The notes: generated by a model from the letters alone, not told the origin. Positions 18,227 through 27,585 are shown, counted from the first letter of the stretch. The stretch is DNA of 64,000 bases from Spirosoma rigui (GCF_002067135.1 NZ_CP020105.1:1736001-1800000), one strand, 5' to 3'. A program made the numbers and translations.

Positions 18227-18940
18227 ATGCTCCTGCTTCAGGTTCCGGCCGTTGATACTACGGCTGCTTCGCTGTCGGCCACTTCGGCGGCTGCTCAACC
18301 CCAAAGTCTACAACTCTTTGATCTGGTAGCCAAAGGCGGTTGGGTGATGATCCCAATTGCGTTTCTGCTCTTCTCGGCGCTGTATCTGATTTTCGAACGC
18401 TTCTTCGTGATCCGTTCCCAGACAAAAGTCGATGCTAATTTTATCGACAACATCCGGGATATGGTAGCTCAGGGTAACATTAAGTCGGCGGAGTCATTCG
18501 CGAAGAACCAGCGGACCGCTATGGGCCGGGTGTTCGAGAAAGCCATTGGCCGTATCGGCTCGCCCATGAAAGACATTGAGGGAACCATCGAAACGGTGGG
18601 CCAGATCGAACTGTCGCGGCTGGAGCGGAACATGGGATACCTGGGTATCATTGCTGGTATCGCGCCAATGCTCGGGTTTATCGGTACCATTTCCGGTATC
18701 ATCCGCATTTTCTACGACATATCGCTGTCCGACAACATCAGCGTCGGTATCATTGCCGGTGGTCTGTACGAGAAGATGATCACGTCCGGGTCAGGTCTGA
18801 TCGTGGGGGTAATTGCCTACACGGGTTACCACCTGCTCAACATGATGATCGAGCGTTTCACGCTGTCGCTTGAAATGAATTCCTTCGAATTTATCGAAGT
18901 GCTTCAAAAGCCGACCAACGAAACAGCCCGGATGCGCTAG
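18227..18940 (+). CDS. MotA/TolQ/ExbB proton channel family protein
   Basis: The protein has 237 residues from the ATG used here; a TTG at 18176 would add 17 residues. It has the three-helix plan of ExbB/TolQ: one helix near residues 35-55 (GGWVMIPIAFLLFSALYLIFERF), then two helices in the C-terminal half. These carry LGIIAGIAPMLGFIGTISGIIRIF (about 145-168), the conserved motor-channel signature, and SGSGLIVGVIAYTGYHLLN (about 200-220). It forms the proton channel that energises outer-membrane transport through TonB, or envelope maintenance through Tol-Pal. The ExbD partner follows 77 bp later. No tonB is adjacent, so the pair may serve a TonB encoded elsewhere. Confidence 0.92.
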   Translation: MLLLQVPAVDTTAASLSATSAAAQPQSLQLFDLVAKGGWVMIPIAFLLFSALYLIFERFFVIRSQTKVDANFIDNIRDMVAQGNIKSAESFAKNQRTAMGRVFEKAIGRIGSPMKDIEGTIETVGQIELSRLERNMGYLGIIAGIAPMLGFIGTISGIIRIFYDISLSDNISVGIIAGGLYEKMITSGSGLIVGVIAYTGYHLLNMMIERFTLSLEMNSFEFIEVLQKPTNETARMR

Positions 18941-19017
18941 GTGCAGGGCCGTCCTTTCGGGTCGGCTGAAGATGAAATTGGTGAATAATAGCCGACCCGG
19001 AGGGGCGGCTCTACCGT

Positions 19018-19410
19018 ATGAAACTTAGACGAAAGCAGAAATTTGCCGCCGAAGTAGCGACTTCTTCGCTGAACGACATCATGTTTTTCCTGTTGTTGTT
19101 CTTCCTGATTATCTCGACGGTAGCTAACCCTAACGTTATCAAATTGTTGCTGCCCAAAGCGGCCGCGTCGCAGCAGTTGAGCAAAAAGCAGGTAACGTTG
19201 TCTGTCGATAGCAACAAGCAGTACTTCATCGACAAGAAACCAGTTGATCCGGCTAATCTGGAAACCGAACTGAAAACGATCATGGCCGGTATTGCCGAGC
19301 CAACCGTAGTAGTCCGCTTCGATAAGACCTTGACGGTGCAGGATTTGGTTGATGTACTGCAGACCGGTGCCAAACTAAACATTAAAATGGTCATGGCTAC
19401 GTCGAAGTAA
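19018..19410 (+). CDS. ExbD/TolR family biopolymer transport protein
   Basis: The protein has 130 residues. It begins with a positively charged stretch (MKLRRKQKFAAEVATSSLND), a single transmembrane helix (IMFFLLLFFLIISTVA, about 21-36) and a periplasmic domain. The aspartate just before the helix, in SLNDIMFFLL, corresponds to the proton-carrying Asp of ExbD/TolR. It partners with the ExbB-like channel encoded immediately upstream, forming the motor that transmits proton-motive force to the outer membrane. A strong terminator follows at 19455, so the two genes form one operon. Confidence 0.92.
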   Translation: MKLRRKQKFAAEVATSSLNDIMFFLLLFFLIISTVANPNVIKLLLPKAAASQQLSKKQVTLSVDSNKQYFIDKKPVDPANLETELKTIMAGIAEPTVVVRFDKTLTVQDLVDVLQTGAKLNIKMVMATSK

Positions 19411-19454
19411 CTGACAGCCAGTATATGTAATGCTAGCACTGACGTCTTGATAGA

Positions 19455-19487
19455 AGCCGCTGGGATCACGCCCAGCGGCTTTTTTTA
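19455..19487 (+). terminator. Rho-independent terminator after exbB-exbD
   Basis: A perfect 10-bp GC-rich stem (19455-19464 with 19471-19480) and 6-nt loop are followed by seven T residues. Confidence 0.95.
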
Positions 19488-19545
19488 GTCAGATTTTAAT
19501 CAATCTGCTTAAGCTATAGGTTCATAGGGTATAATTCGTACTGCT

Positions 19546-21174
19546 ATGATCGCTGATTACACCGAAGCCCCCGTTTGCCACGTCGATGACCTGATAGATG
19601 GTCAGTTGAAAGAAGTTCGCGTTGGTGATACCGATGTTCTCCTGGCCCGTGCTGACGGGCAGTTCTACGCGCTTCATCCAAAATGTTCGCACTATCAGGC
19701 CCCGCTGGCAAAAGGAGCCCTAAACGGCAATCGGCTCGTGTGCCCCTGGCACAACGCCTGTTTCGACATTCGTACGGGCAACCGGCTCGAAGCGCCCGCC
19801 TTGAATGGCTTGCCAACGCATGAAGTCAGGATTGAAGGCGATCAGGTATTTGTGCGACTGACTACCGAGAAAGAGAGTCGGGAAAACCCGATGGCGGCCC
19901 CCGACGACGCTAATGCCGAAACCTGCGTGATTGTGGGAGGAGGGGGAGCCGGTGCGTTTGCCGCTGAAGGTCTCCGGGAAGGTGGTTTTACGGGTAAGAT
20001 TGTCATGCTAACGGCGTCGCAGGAGGGGCCTTACGATCGGCCCAACTGTTCGAAAGATTACCTGCAGGGCAATGCCCCTGATGAGTGGATGCCGTTGCGT
20101 GACGATACGTTTTACCACAACTACGGCATTGATATCCGCCCCGACCAACGGGTCGTATCACTCGATCCGGCAACGAAACAAATTGAACTGGCATCAGGCG
20201 AAACTCTTTCGTACGACCGGGCTTTGGTATGCACTGGGGGCAAGCCCAGGAATCTGGATATTCCGGGTGCCGAATTGGCGGGTATCCATATGCTTCGTAC
20301 CCTGCACAACAGCCAGCAACTCCGGAATTTAGGACAGTCCGGTAAGCGGTTTGTCATTATCGGTAGTTCGTTCATTGGGCTGGAAGGAGCCATGAGCCTC
20401 CGTAAGCTGGGGGCTGAGGTAGACGTAGTGGGTACCGAAGCCGTTCCGTTTACGAAAATTCTGGGTGAACGGATCGGGCGTGTCATTCAGGGGTGGCACG
20501 AGAAAGAGGGCGTTAACTTCTACCTGGGTCGTAAAGTGGACCGCTTTGACGGGGATGGGTCTGTTCAGGCTGTTGTGCTCGATAACGGTGACCGGCTCCC
20601 GGCCGATGTGGTCTTGCTTGGGCTAGGAGTGGTTCCACAAACCGACTTTTTACGGAGCATACCGCTCGAAAAAGATGGCGGAGTAAAAACGGATGCTTAC
20701 CTGCAGGTGACGGATGGCCTCTATGCTGCCGGTGATATTGTTCATTACCCCGGTGCAGACGGTCCGGAACGGATCGAGCACTGGAAAGTAGCCGGACAGC
20801 AGGGACACGTAGCGGGTATGAACATGGCCCGTTCACAGTCGGTGGATCAGGTTGAGAACAATCCAGTTGGTACGACTATGACGCCTGAACCCTATACGAT
20901 GGCCCCCTTCTTCTGGACAAATCAGCAGGGAAAGCGCATCAATTACGTGGGACATACCGATTCCTTCGATGACATCATCTACGACGGTAACCCCGAGGCA
21001 GACGACTCGTTCCTGGCGTTTTACGTAAAGCAGGGCGTTATAAAAGCGGCTGCGGGACTAAAGCGTGACACGGATATCATTGCCATTCGTGAACTGATGC
21101 AGGCGGGTAAAATGCCATCAGTTGCGCAGGTTAAGGCGGGAATCAACTGGATGGATGCGCTGAAAAAGTCCTGA
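19546..21174 (+). CDS. Rieske [2Fe-2S] - FAD/NAD(P) ferredoxin reductase fusion (AIFM3-like)
   Basis: The protein has 542 residues. Residues about 5-105 are a Rieske domain with both ligand pairs: CSHY near 46-49 and CPWHNACF near 66-73. From about 123 a pyridine nucleotide-disulfide oxidoreductase domain begins with the FAD motif CVIVGGGGAGAFAAEGLR. A second dinucleotide motif, VIIGSSFIGLEGAMSLRKLG, lies near 268-287 and the C-terminal FAD block LYAAGDIVHYPG near 394-405. The C-terminal region resembles the reductase C domain of ferredoxin/rubredoxin reductases. This architecture matches apoptosis-inducing-factor-like proteins (AIFL/AIFM3) and ferredoxin reductases of oxygenase systems. It should move electrons between NAD(P)H, FAD and the iron-sulfur cluster. 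The acceptor is unknown; the AlkB-like enzyme nearby is a speculative candidate. Confidence 0.92.
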   Translation: MIADYTEAPVCHVDDLIDGQLKEVRVGDTDVLLARADGQFYALHPKCSHYQAPLAKGALNGNRLVCPWHNACFDIRTGNRLEAPALNGLPTHEVRIEGDQVFVRLTTEKESRENPMAAPDDANAETCVIVGGGGAGAFAAEGLREGGFTGKIVMLTASQEGPYDRPNCSKDYLQGNAPDEWMPLRDDTFYHNYGIDIRPDQRVVSLDPATKQIELASGETLSYDRALVCTGGKPRNLDIPGAELAGIHMLRTLHNSQQLRNLGQSGKRFVIIGSSFIGLEGAMSLRKLGAEVDVVGTEAVPFTKILGERIGRVIQGWHEKEGVNFYLGRKVDRFDGDGSVQAVVLDNGDRLPADVVLLGLGVVPQTDFLRSIPLEKDGGVKTDAYLQVTDGLYAAGDIVHYPGADGPERIEHWKVAGQQGHVAGMNMARSQSVDQVENNPVGTTMTPEPYTMAPFFWTNQQGKRINYVGHTDSFDDIIYDGNPEADDSFLAFYVKQGVIKAAAGLKRDTDIIAIRELMQAGKMPSVAQVKAGINWMDALKKS

Positions 21175-21191
21175 TTACACCGAAATCAGTT

Positions 21192-21199
21192 TACCTTTG
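21192..21199 (+). promoter_or_regulatory. -7 promoter element TACCTTTG
   Basis: An exact TAnnTTTG match lies 29 bp before the ATG of the exonuclease gene, consistent with a short leader. Confidence 0.6.
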
Positions 21200-21228
21200 C
21201 TACCTGACCGCTTTATTTCGGTTTGGTT

Positions 21229-22050
21229 ATGACGCATCAATTAGTTCTTCGAAAGCCGCTTGCCTTTTTCGATCTGGAAACAACCGGTATCAACGTTGCC
21301 AAGGACCGGATCATCGACATTTGCATTATTAAAGCATTGCCCGATGGCGAAGTTATTACCAAAAATCAGCGGGTAAACCCGGAAATGCCGATTCCACTGG
21401 AGTCGAGTATGATCCACGGCCTCTATGACGACGACGTAAAAGACGCCCCTATTTTTAAGTCGGTAGCCCGTACGCTGGCCCAGTTTCTGGACGGTTGTGA
21501 CCTGGCGGGTTTCAACTGTAACCGATTCGATGTTCCCCTACTGGTCGAAGAGTTTTTGCGGGCTAATGTCGATTTCGACATGAAAAATCGCCGGCTGGTC
21601 GATGCGCAGCGAATTTTTCATCTGATGGAGCCGCGCAACCTCACGGCAGCCTACAAATTCTACTGCAACAAAGAGCTTGTTGGTGCCCACGGTGCCGAGG
21701 CTGATACCATTGCGACGCTGGAAGTGCTGAACGCACAGGTTCAGCGGTATATGGGTATGGTGGCCCGGGCCGATAATGGGCAGGATCTTGTTTTTCAGAA
21801 TGACATCGACATGCTCCACGGGCTGACCGCCAACAAAAATGTGGATCTGGCGGGTCGAATCATCACCAACGATAAAGGAGAAGAAGTATTCAACTTCGGC
21901 AAGCACAAAGGGCTTCCTGTGCTCGATGTGCTGAAAAAAGAGCCATCTTTCTACGACTGGATGCTCAAAGGCGAGTTTCCGCTGGATACCAAACGCCGGC
22001 TTACTGAAATTCGACTTCGGATGTTCAGTAACGGGAATGGGCGGAAGTGA
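21229..22050 (+). CDS. DnaQ-like 3'-5' exonuclease
   Basis: The protein has 273 residues from the ATG used; a TTG two codons upstream is possible but less likely. The N-terminal domain is a DEDDh exonuclease: Exo I is AFFDLETTGI (about 13-22), Exo II is AGFNCNRFDVPLL (about 94-106), and Exo III has GAHGAEADT (about 151-159, His and Asp). The C-terminal 70 residues (FNFGKHKGLPVLDVLKKEP, about 225-243) match the small domain found at the end of Bacteroidota exonucleases of the ExoX/DnaQ type, with a conserved G-K-x-K/H-G-x-P pattern. It degrades or proofreads DNA from 3' ends. It has no polymerase domain, so a repair or single-strand processing role is more likely than being the replicative epsilon subunit. 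Confidence 0.88.
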   Translation: MTHQLVLRKPLAFFDLETTGINVAKDRIIDICIIKALPDGEVITKNQRVNPEMPIPLESSMIHGLYDDDVKDAPIFKSVARTLAQFLDGCDLAGFNCNRFDVPLLVEEFLRANVDFDMKNRRLVDAQRIFHLMEPRNLTAAYKFYCNKELVGAHGAEADTIATLEVLNAQVQRYMGMVARADNGQDLVFQNDIDMLHGLTANKNVDLAGRIITNDKGEEVFNFGKHKGLPVLDVLKKEPSFYDWMLKGEFPLDTKRRLTEIRLRMFSNGNGRK

Positions 22051-22073
22051 TTCCGCTGATATTGAATATTAGT

Positions 22074-22081
22074 TACCTTTG
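22074..22081 (+). promoter_or_regulatory. -7 promoter element TACCTTTG before nuoK
   Basis: An exact TAnnTTTG match 26 bp before the nuoK ATG, continuing as GCGGC. The same extended string TACCTTTGCGGC precedes rplC at 49737. Confidence 0.65.
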
Positions 22082-22107
22082 CGGCACTTTCCATTAACCG
22101 GCAACCC

Positions 22108-22452
22108 ATGCAACCCACGCAGGACGTCCTCATCCCGGAAGTCATTCAGCAGATACCTCTTACGTACTACCTGATTCTCAGCACCGCGCTGTTTGTCATT
22201 GGCATTATTGGTGTACTGACCCGACGAAACGCGATTGTTATCTTTATGTCAATCGAATTGATGCTGAATGCCGTCAATTTATTGCTCATCGCTTTCTCCT
22301 CATACCGCTCAGATTCGGCCGGCCAGGTATTTGTCTTTTTCATCATGGCCGTTGCCGCTGCCGAAGTCTCGGTTGGGCTGGCTATTATTGTCATGATTTA
22401 TCGCAATACCCGCTCCATCGACGTGGGGCTGCTCAATAAGTTGAAATGGTAA
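22108..22452 (+). CDS. nuoK: NADH-quinone oxidoreductase subunit K
   Basis: The protein has 114 residues and three transmembrane helices. The family hallmark is [21 protein letters not shown] (about 47-67), which carries the conserved glutamate of the proton channel. A second conserved Glu lies in [20 protein letters not shown] (about 83-102). It is a membrane subunit of complex I that helps to pump protons as NADH reduces menaquinone. It is the first of four nuo genes here (K, L, M, N) with its own promoter element; nuoA-J are not in the window. The start is well supported by spacing and family length. Confidence 0.96.
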   Translation: MQPTQDVLIPEVIQQIPLTYYLILSTALFVIGIIGVLTRRNAIVIFMSIELMLNAVNLLLIAFSSYRSDSAGQVFVFFIMAVAAAEVSVGLAIIVMIYRNTRSIDVGLLNKLKW

Positions 22453-22545
22453 ACCAGTCAGCCAGGTGGCCAGCGGGTGAGTCGGTTCTTTACCGATGCG
22501 CCAGCCCTGATCAACTCACTGACTAACCAACTTCCCGACTACATA

Positions 22546-24462
22546 ATGAAACCAGAATTACTCTGTGCGTTAATTCCGCTTTTCCCACTTATTGGTTTCC
22601 TCATCAACGGCATTGGCTTCCGGCACGTACCGAAAGGGTTAGCCGGTACGCTGGCCACGGTTGCCGTTCTGGCTTCCTTTCTGACGTCAGTATTTCTGTT
22701 CATGGCTTTCCAGGCAACGGGTAGCGCAGAGCCGCTAGTGGCTACGTTGTTCGACTGGATTCAGGTGGGCGATCTTAAGATCAACTTCTCGTTTCAGATC
22801 GATCAGCTGAGTTTGCTCATGCTGCTGGTAGTCACGGGTGTTGGTACACTGATCCATCTGTACAGCATTGGCTATATGAAGCATGACGAAGGCTTTGGCA
22901 AGTTTATGGCCTTCCTGAACCTGTTCATTTTCTTCATGCTGCTACTGGTGATGGGTTCCAACTACGTCATCATGTTCATCGGCTGGGAAGGAGTTGGGCT
23001 GTGCTCATACCTGCTCATTGGCTTCTGGAACACCAACACAAGCTACAACAACGCGGCCCGCAAAGCCTTTGTCATGAACCGTATTGGTGACCTGGGTTTC
23101 CTGCTGGGCATATTCATGCTCATCAACACCTTCGGTACGGTTGAGTATGTCGACATATTCAAACAGGCAACAAGCCTGCCCATGGGCGACAGCACCATCT
23201 TCCTGATTACTATCCTGCTGTTTGTGGGTGCCATGGGTAAATCGGCACAGATCCCCCTCTTCACCTGGCTGCCCGACGCCATGGCCGGTCCAACACCCGT
23301 ATCGGCGCTGATCCACGCAGCCACCATGGTGACCGCTGGTATATACATGGTCGTTCGCTCAAACGTGCTGTATTCAATGGCACCATTGACGCTCGATATC
23401 ATTGGGGGAATCGCCATTGCTACGGCCCTGCTCGCAGCGTCGATTGGGCTGCTCCAGAACGACATCAAGAAGGTACTGGCTTACTCTACCGTTTCACAAT
23501 TGGGTTACATGTTCCTGGGGTTGGGCGCTACGGCCTACACGGCGGGTATGTTCCACGTTATTACCCACGCCTTCTTCAAGGCACTGCTGTTCCTCGGGGC
23601 CGGTAGCGTGATCCACGCCATGTCCGATGAGCAGGACATTCGTAAAATGGGCGGTCTGCGTAAATCACTGCCCATTACCTTCATTACGTTTGCCATCGGG
23701 ACCTGGGCTATTGCCGGTTTACCACCTTTTGCCGGGTTCTTCTCGAAAGATGAAATTCTAGCACACGTGTTCGAGCACAGTAAGATCCTGTGGGGACTAG
23801 GTGTTGTAGGCTCCGGTCTGACCTCATTCTACATGTTCCGCCTGCTGTTCCTGACATTCTTTGGGGAATTCAGGGGAACGGAGGAACAGCGTCATCATCT
23901 CCACGAATCGCCTGCTTCCATGACCATTCCGCTGATTGTACTGGCTGTACTGTCGGCGCTGGGTGGCTTGCTGAACCTGCCGGGTGGCGGCTGGCTGAGT
24001 AACTTCATGGAGCCCCTGTTCGAGAATGCGCGCAAAGTCAATCCCGAAGCGTTTGCCGAGTCGACGATGGAGCATAGCACCGAGTATATACTGATGGCGG
24101 TTTCGGCGGGCGTTGCGCTGCTGGCGCTCATTCTGGCGTATGTCATGTACATCAGCCGCCGGGCGGTTCCGGCTCCTGAAACGGCCGAGCGGTCGATGCC
24201 GGAGCAGGTGGTATACAACAAATACTACATCGACGAATTATACGAGACTATCATTGTCCGGCCCGTTCGCGGTTTGGGGGATGCCTTCTACAGCTTCGGC
24301 GAAGGGCTGATCGACGGCCTTGTCAATGGTGTAGCTTGGCTGGTGCAGAAAAGTTCGGCGCAGCTGCGGCTGTTGCAAAACGGCTCTATTGGGTTCTATG
24401 TGCTGGCTATGGTAGTTAGTATTGCAGCCATTTTTGCGCTGCGCTTCTTTATTCGGTTCTAA
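22546..24462 (+). CDS. nuoL: NADH-quinone oxidoreductase subunit L
   Basis: The protein has 638 residues from this ATG. An in-frame GTG at 22477 would add 23 residues, but that stretch is built from the CTGAC-like intergenic repeats seen elsewhere, so I prefer the ATG. About 16 transmembrane helices are expected. The antiporter-like core is clear: GWEGVGLCSYLLIGFW (about 144-159), LPDAMAGPTPVSALIHAATMVTAG (about 244-267, with conserved Lys and His upstream and downstream) and STVSQLGYMFLGLG (about 317-330). NuoL is the most distal proton-pumping subunit and carries the long lateral helix at its C-terminus. Spacing to nuoK and nuoM supports one operon. Confidence 0.96.
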   Translation: MKPELLCALIPLFPLIGFLINGIGFRHVPKGLAGTLATVAVLASFLTSVFLFMAFQATGSAEPLVATLFDWIQVGDLKINFSFQIDQLSLLMLLVVTGVGTLIHLYSIGYMKHDEGFGKFMAFLNLFIFFMLLLVMGSNYVIMFIGWEGVGLCSYLLIGFWNTNTSYNNAARKAFVMNRIGDLGFLLGIFMLINTFGTVEYVDIFKQATSLPMGDSTIFLITILLFVGAMGKSAQIPLFTWLPDAMAGPTPVSALIHAATMVTAGIYMVVRSNVLYSMAPLTLDIIGGIAIATALLAASIGLLQNDIKKVLAYSTVSQLGYMFLGLGATAYTAGMFHVITHAFFKALLFLGAGSVIHAMSDEQDIRKMGGLRKSLPITFITFAIGTWAIAGLPPFAGFFSKDEILAHVFEHSKILWGLGVVGSGLTSFYMFRLLFLTFFGEFRGTEEQRHHLHESPASMTIPLIVLAVLSALGGLLNLPGGGWLSNFMEPLFENARKVNPEAFAESTMEHSTEYILMAVSAGVALLALILAYVMYISRRAVPAPETAERSMPEQVVYNKYYIDELYETIIVRPVRGLGDAFYSFGEGLIDGLVNGVAWLVQKSSAQLRLLQNGSIGFYVLAMVVSIAAIFALRFFIRF

Positions 24463-24533
24463 CACGGGTTTTCGACCGCTGCGGTCGTAATACCTTAAAC
24501 CGAAAACCGAAAATCGAAAACCTGTTTATTCAG

Positions 24534-26012
24534 ATGCTTACTCTTGGTTTGATTGTTTTTCCCGCCGTTGCGGCCACGCTCATTCTGCTCCTCGGGGGCG
24601 GGTCGGCGAAGCAGGTAGCCCTGGCAGCCGCATTGGTCGAACTGGCCGTCGCGTTGGTTGCATTCGTGCAGTTTCAGCCAGATGCTACCTCGCAGTTCGG
24701 ATTCGACTACGCCTGGATTGGCACACTGGGTATCCGTTTCAGCGCCGGTATTGATGGTATCAGCGTCCTGCTGGTATTGCTGACGGGTCTGCTGGTACCC
24801 ATGATTGTGTTGTCGACTTTCAACCGACAGTATGATCGTCCATCAACGTTCTACGCGCTGATGCTCTTCATGCAGGCGGCTCTGATGGGTGTCTTCACCG
24901 CCCGCGACGGGTTCCTGTTCTATCTTTTCTTTGAAGCAGCCCTGATTCCTATCTATTTTCTGGCTGCGATGTGGGGTGGGGCCAACCGCATTCCCGTTAC
25001 GTTCAAATTCTTTGTCTATACCATTTTCGGCAGCCTGTTTATGCTGATCGCGCTGGTATACCTTTACTACCAGACACCGGCAACGGCGGTATCAGCGCAC
25101 TCATCGGCCATTGTTGATTTCTACAAGCTTAAACTTACGCCCGAAGCGCAGAGTTGGGTGTTCTGGGCATTCTTTATTGCGTTTGCCATCAAAATGCCGG
25201 TTTTCCCGTTTCACACCTGGCAGCCGGATACGTACGTTGAGTCGCCAACTCCGGCTACGATGCTGCTGGCGGGTATCATGCTCAAAATGGGTGTGTACGG
25301 TCTGATCCGGTTCATCCTGCCAATTGTTCCGCTGGGTGTTGAAACATGGAGCCAGACGGTCATTATCCTGTCGGTAATCGGTATCGTGTACGGCTCGATC
25401 ATCGCGATTCGCCAACGCGACATGAAGCGACTGATTGCTTATTCATCCTTCTCCCACGTGGGCCTGATGGCGGCCGGTGTGTTCTCGCAAACGGAGACCG
25501 GAATGCAGGGCGCGCTGATTCAGATGCTGGCTCACGGTATCAATGTAGTAGGTATGTTTTTTGTGGCCGATATTATCTTCTCCCGGACCAATACGAACCA
25601 GCTCGACCAGCTTGGTGGCATTACCCGCACAACACCGAAGCTGACGGTCTATTTTATGATCATGCTACTTGGTAGTGTGGCCCTGCCGCTGACGAACGGG
25701 TTTATCGGCGAGTTCCTGCTTCTGCACGGTGTCTTCACCTACAACCACTACCTTGGATTAGCTGCTGGATTCACCATTATTTTCGGAGCGGTGTACATGC
25801 TCCGGATGTTCCAGAAAAGCATGTTCGGGCCAACCTCATCCCGGACGACTACGTTCACTGATCTGACTATGTCAGAAAGCCTGGTGTTTGTCCCGCTGGT
25901 GATTATGGTCTTCTGGATGGGTGTGTACCCCACTACGTTCCTGAAAGTAACCGAACCGGCGGTTGTTAACCTGATGAAGTACATTGGCACAACGACTGTC
26001 TCATTGAAGTGA
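24534..26012 (+). CDS. nuoM: NADH-quinone oxidoreductase subunit M
   Basis: The protein has 492 residues and about 14 membrane helices. Conserved antiporter-fold blocks are FFEAALIPIYFLAAMWGG (about 133-150, with the conserved channel Glu), KMPVFPFHTWQPDTYVESPT (about 221-240), the lysine-bearing IAIRQRDMKRLIAYSSFSHVG (about 287-307) and a late lysine/glutamate region. NuoM is one of three Mrp-antiporter-like proton-pumping subunits of complex I. It follows nuoL after 71 bp; that gap contains a small inverted repeat (CGACCG-CGGTCG near 24473) and a CGAAAA-rich patch. Confidence 0.96.
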   Translation: MLTLGLIVFPAVAATLILLLGGGSAKQVALAAALVELAVALVAFVQFQPDATSQFGFDYAWIGTLGIRFSAGIDGISVLLVLLTGLLVPMIVLSTFNRQYDRPSTFYALMLFMQAALMGVFTARDGFLFYLFFEAALIPIYFLAAMWGGANRIPVTFKFFVYTIFGSLFMLIALVYLYYQTPATAVSAHSSAIVDFYKLKLTPEAQSWVFWAFFIAFAIKMPVFPFHTWQPDTYVESPTPATMLLAGIMLKMGVYGLIRFILPIVPLGVETWSQTVIILSVIGIVYGSIIAIRQRDMKRLIAYSSFSHVGLMAAGVFSQTETGMQGALIQMLAHGINVVGMFFVADIIFSRTNTNQLDQLGGITRTTPKLTVYFMIMLLGSVALPLTNGFIGEFLLLHGVFTYNHYLGLAAGFTIIFGAVYMLRMFQKSMFGPTSSRTTTFTDLTMSESLVFVPLVIMVFWMGVYPTTFLKVTEPAVVNLMKYIGTTTVSLK

Positions 26013-26092
26013 ATTAATTAGCAGGTCTTCGCTACCGGGCTGTTTCGTTCACGAGCCAACCGGTAGGGGCGACAACCCACAAACTATATTCT

Positions 26093-27505
26093 ATGCTTCC
26101 CATCGTTCTCCTGTCGGTTTTTGGCATTGTGCTGCTGTTTCTTGGCTTTCTGAAGTCGAAGGCGATTCTGCTGCCTGCCACGCTGCTGTTTTTGCTGATT
26201 GCAGGCGTCACCAATTTTCTGGATTGGAACAAGACGTACATGTATTTCGGGAATATGCTTCGGACGGATAACCTGACGATGATATTCACCGCCATTATTC
26301 TGGGCTCTGCATTTCTGGTAGTTGCGCTGTCGGGCAAATTCATTGAGGACGAAGAAGCACAACCCGCCGAATACTACGGTCTGATCATGTTCTCACTGGT
26401 TGGCGCCGTTATGATGGTTGGTTTTCAGAACCTGATCATGCTTTTTGTGGGCGTTGAGATCCTGTCGGTAGCCATGTATGTACTTACTGGCAGCGACAAG
26501 CGTAACCTGCGCTCGAATGAGGCCGCGCTGAAGTACTTCCTCATGGGGGCGTTCACAACGGGTATTATGCTGTTTGGCATGGCATTACTGTACGGTGCCA
26601 CGGGTTCGTTCACGCTGGCCGGCATTGCGGCATACGCCACCAACCCCCAGCAGGGTCTTTCGCTGTTAATGTACGTTGGCCTGCTCATGCTGCTCATTGG
26701 CCTACTCTTTAAAGTTTCGGCGGCCCCTTTCCATTTCTGGACTCCCGACGTGTATGATGGCGCTCCGAGCGTCTTTACTGCGTTCATGTCGACCGTTGTC
26801 AAGACGGCCGGTTTCGCGGCCCTGTTCCGCCTGTTGTCGGTATCCTTCGTGGGTGTTTACCAATTCTGGTGGGTGATCCTAGCTGTTATAACGGCAATCA
26901 CACTCGTCGCCGGTAACGTAACGGCCGTTTATCAGAACAGCTTCAAGCGGATGATGGCCTACTCCAGCATCTCACACGCGGGGTACCTGCTCATTGGGCT
27001 GGCCTCGCTGGGGGCGGGGACCAAGCAGGCTATTGTCTTTTACTCCCTGGCCTACTCGGTTGCGACGATTGCTGCGTTTGGCGTGTTGCTTCTGGTTGCT
27101 CAGCAGCGCGATACGCAAACTCTTTCCCGGGATAGCGTTGGCGTTGCCGGCGAAAGTTTCGATTCGTTCAACGGATTGGCGCGCCAGAATCCGCTATTGG
27201 GTTTTGCAATGGCGGTTTCTATGCTGTCGCTCGCAGGTATTCCGCTGACGGCTGGCTTCTGGGGTAAGTTCTACATGTTTTCAACGGCGGTAGAAAAAGG
27301 ACAAATCTGGTTGCTGGTCGTGGCGGTACTGATGTCGGCTATCGGTATCTACTACTACTTCCGGGTCATTATCGCGATGTACTTCCGCGACGGTGCTACG
27401 GAACCGATTCGGGTAGCTCCTTTTTACAAATATGTGCTGTTGGCCGCGACCATTCTAACCATTGGATTAGGTATTGCTCCGGGCTTGTTGCAGGGTCTTT
27501 TCTAA
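26093..27505 (+). CDS. nuoN: NADH-quinone oxidoreductase subunit N
   Basis: The protein has 470 residues, in the usual range, and about 14 membrane helices. Typical blocks are MLFVGVEILSVAMYVLTGSDK (about 117-136, conserved Glu), SAAPFHFWTPDVYDGAPS (about 209-226) and AVYQNSFKRMMAYSSISHAGY (about 284-304) with the conserved lysine. It is the third antiporter-like proton-pumping subunit of complex I, next to NuoK in the membrane arm. It ends the nuoKLMN set; the next gene has its own promoter element. Confidence 0.95.
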   Translation: MLPIVLLSVFGIVLLFLGFLKSKAILLPATLLFLLIAGVTNFLDWNKTYMYFGNMLRTDNLTMIFTAIILGSAFLVVALSGKFIEDEEAQPAEYYGLIMFSLVGAVMMVGFQNLIMLFVGVEILSVAMYVLTGSDKRNLRSNEAALKYFLMGAFTTGIMLFGMALLYGATGSFTLAGIAAYATNPQQGLSLLMYVGLLMLLIGLLFKVSAAPFHFWTPDVYDGAPSVFTAFMSTVVKTAGFAALFRLLSVSFVGVYQFWWVILAVITAITLVAGNVTAVYQNSFKRMMAYSSISHAGYLLIGLASLGAGTKQAIVFYSLAYSVATIAAFGVLLLVAQQRDTQTLSRDSVGVAGESFDSFNGLARQNPLLGFAMAVSMLSLAGIPLTAGFWGKFYMFSTAVEKGQIWLLVVAVLMSAIGIYYYFRVIIAMYFRDGATEPIRVAPFYKYVLLAATILTIGLGIAPGLLQGLF

Positions 27506-27577
27506 GCAAGATTCCGCTCTATCTGAGCCGTACCCTCAGATAACCTTCGCCGGTTTACCCTTTTGGCGGTCAATTCG

Positions 27578-27585
27578 TACTTTTG
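27578..27585 (+). promoter_or_regulatory. -7 promoter element TACTTTTG
   Basis: An exact TAnnTTTG match lies 47 bp upstream of the GtrA-like gene, in a gap that separates it from nuoN. Confidence 0.5.

Noticed and set aside
22477..22545. GTG start extending NuoL by 23 residues
   Set aside because: The stretch is made of CTGAC-type repeats and NuoL homologues start at the ATG at 22546.
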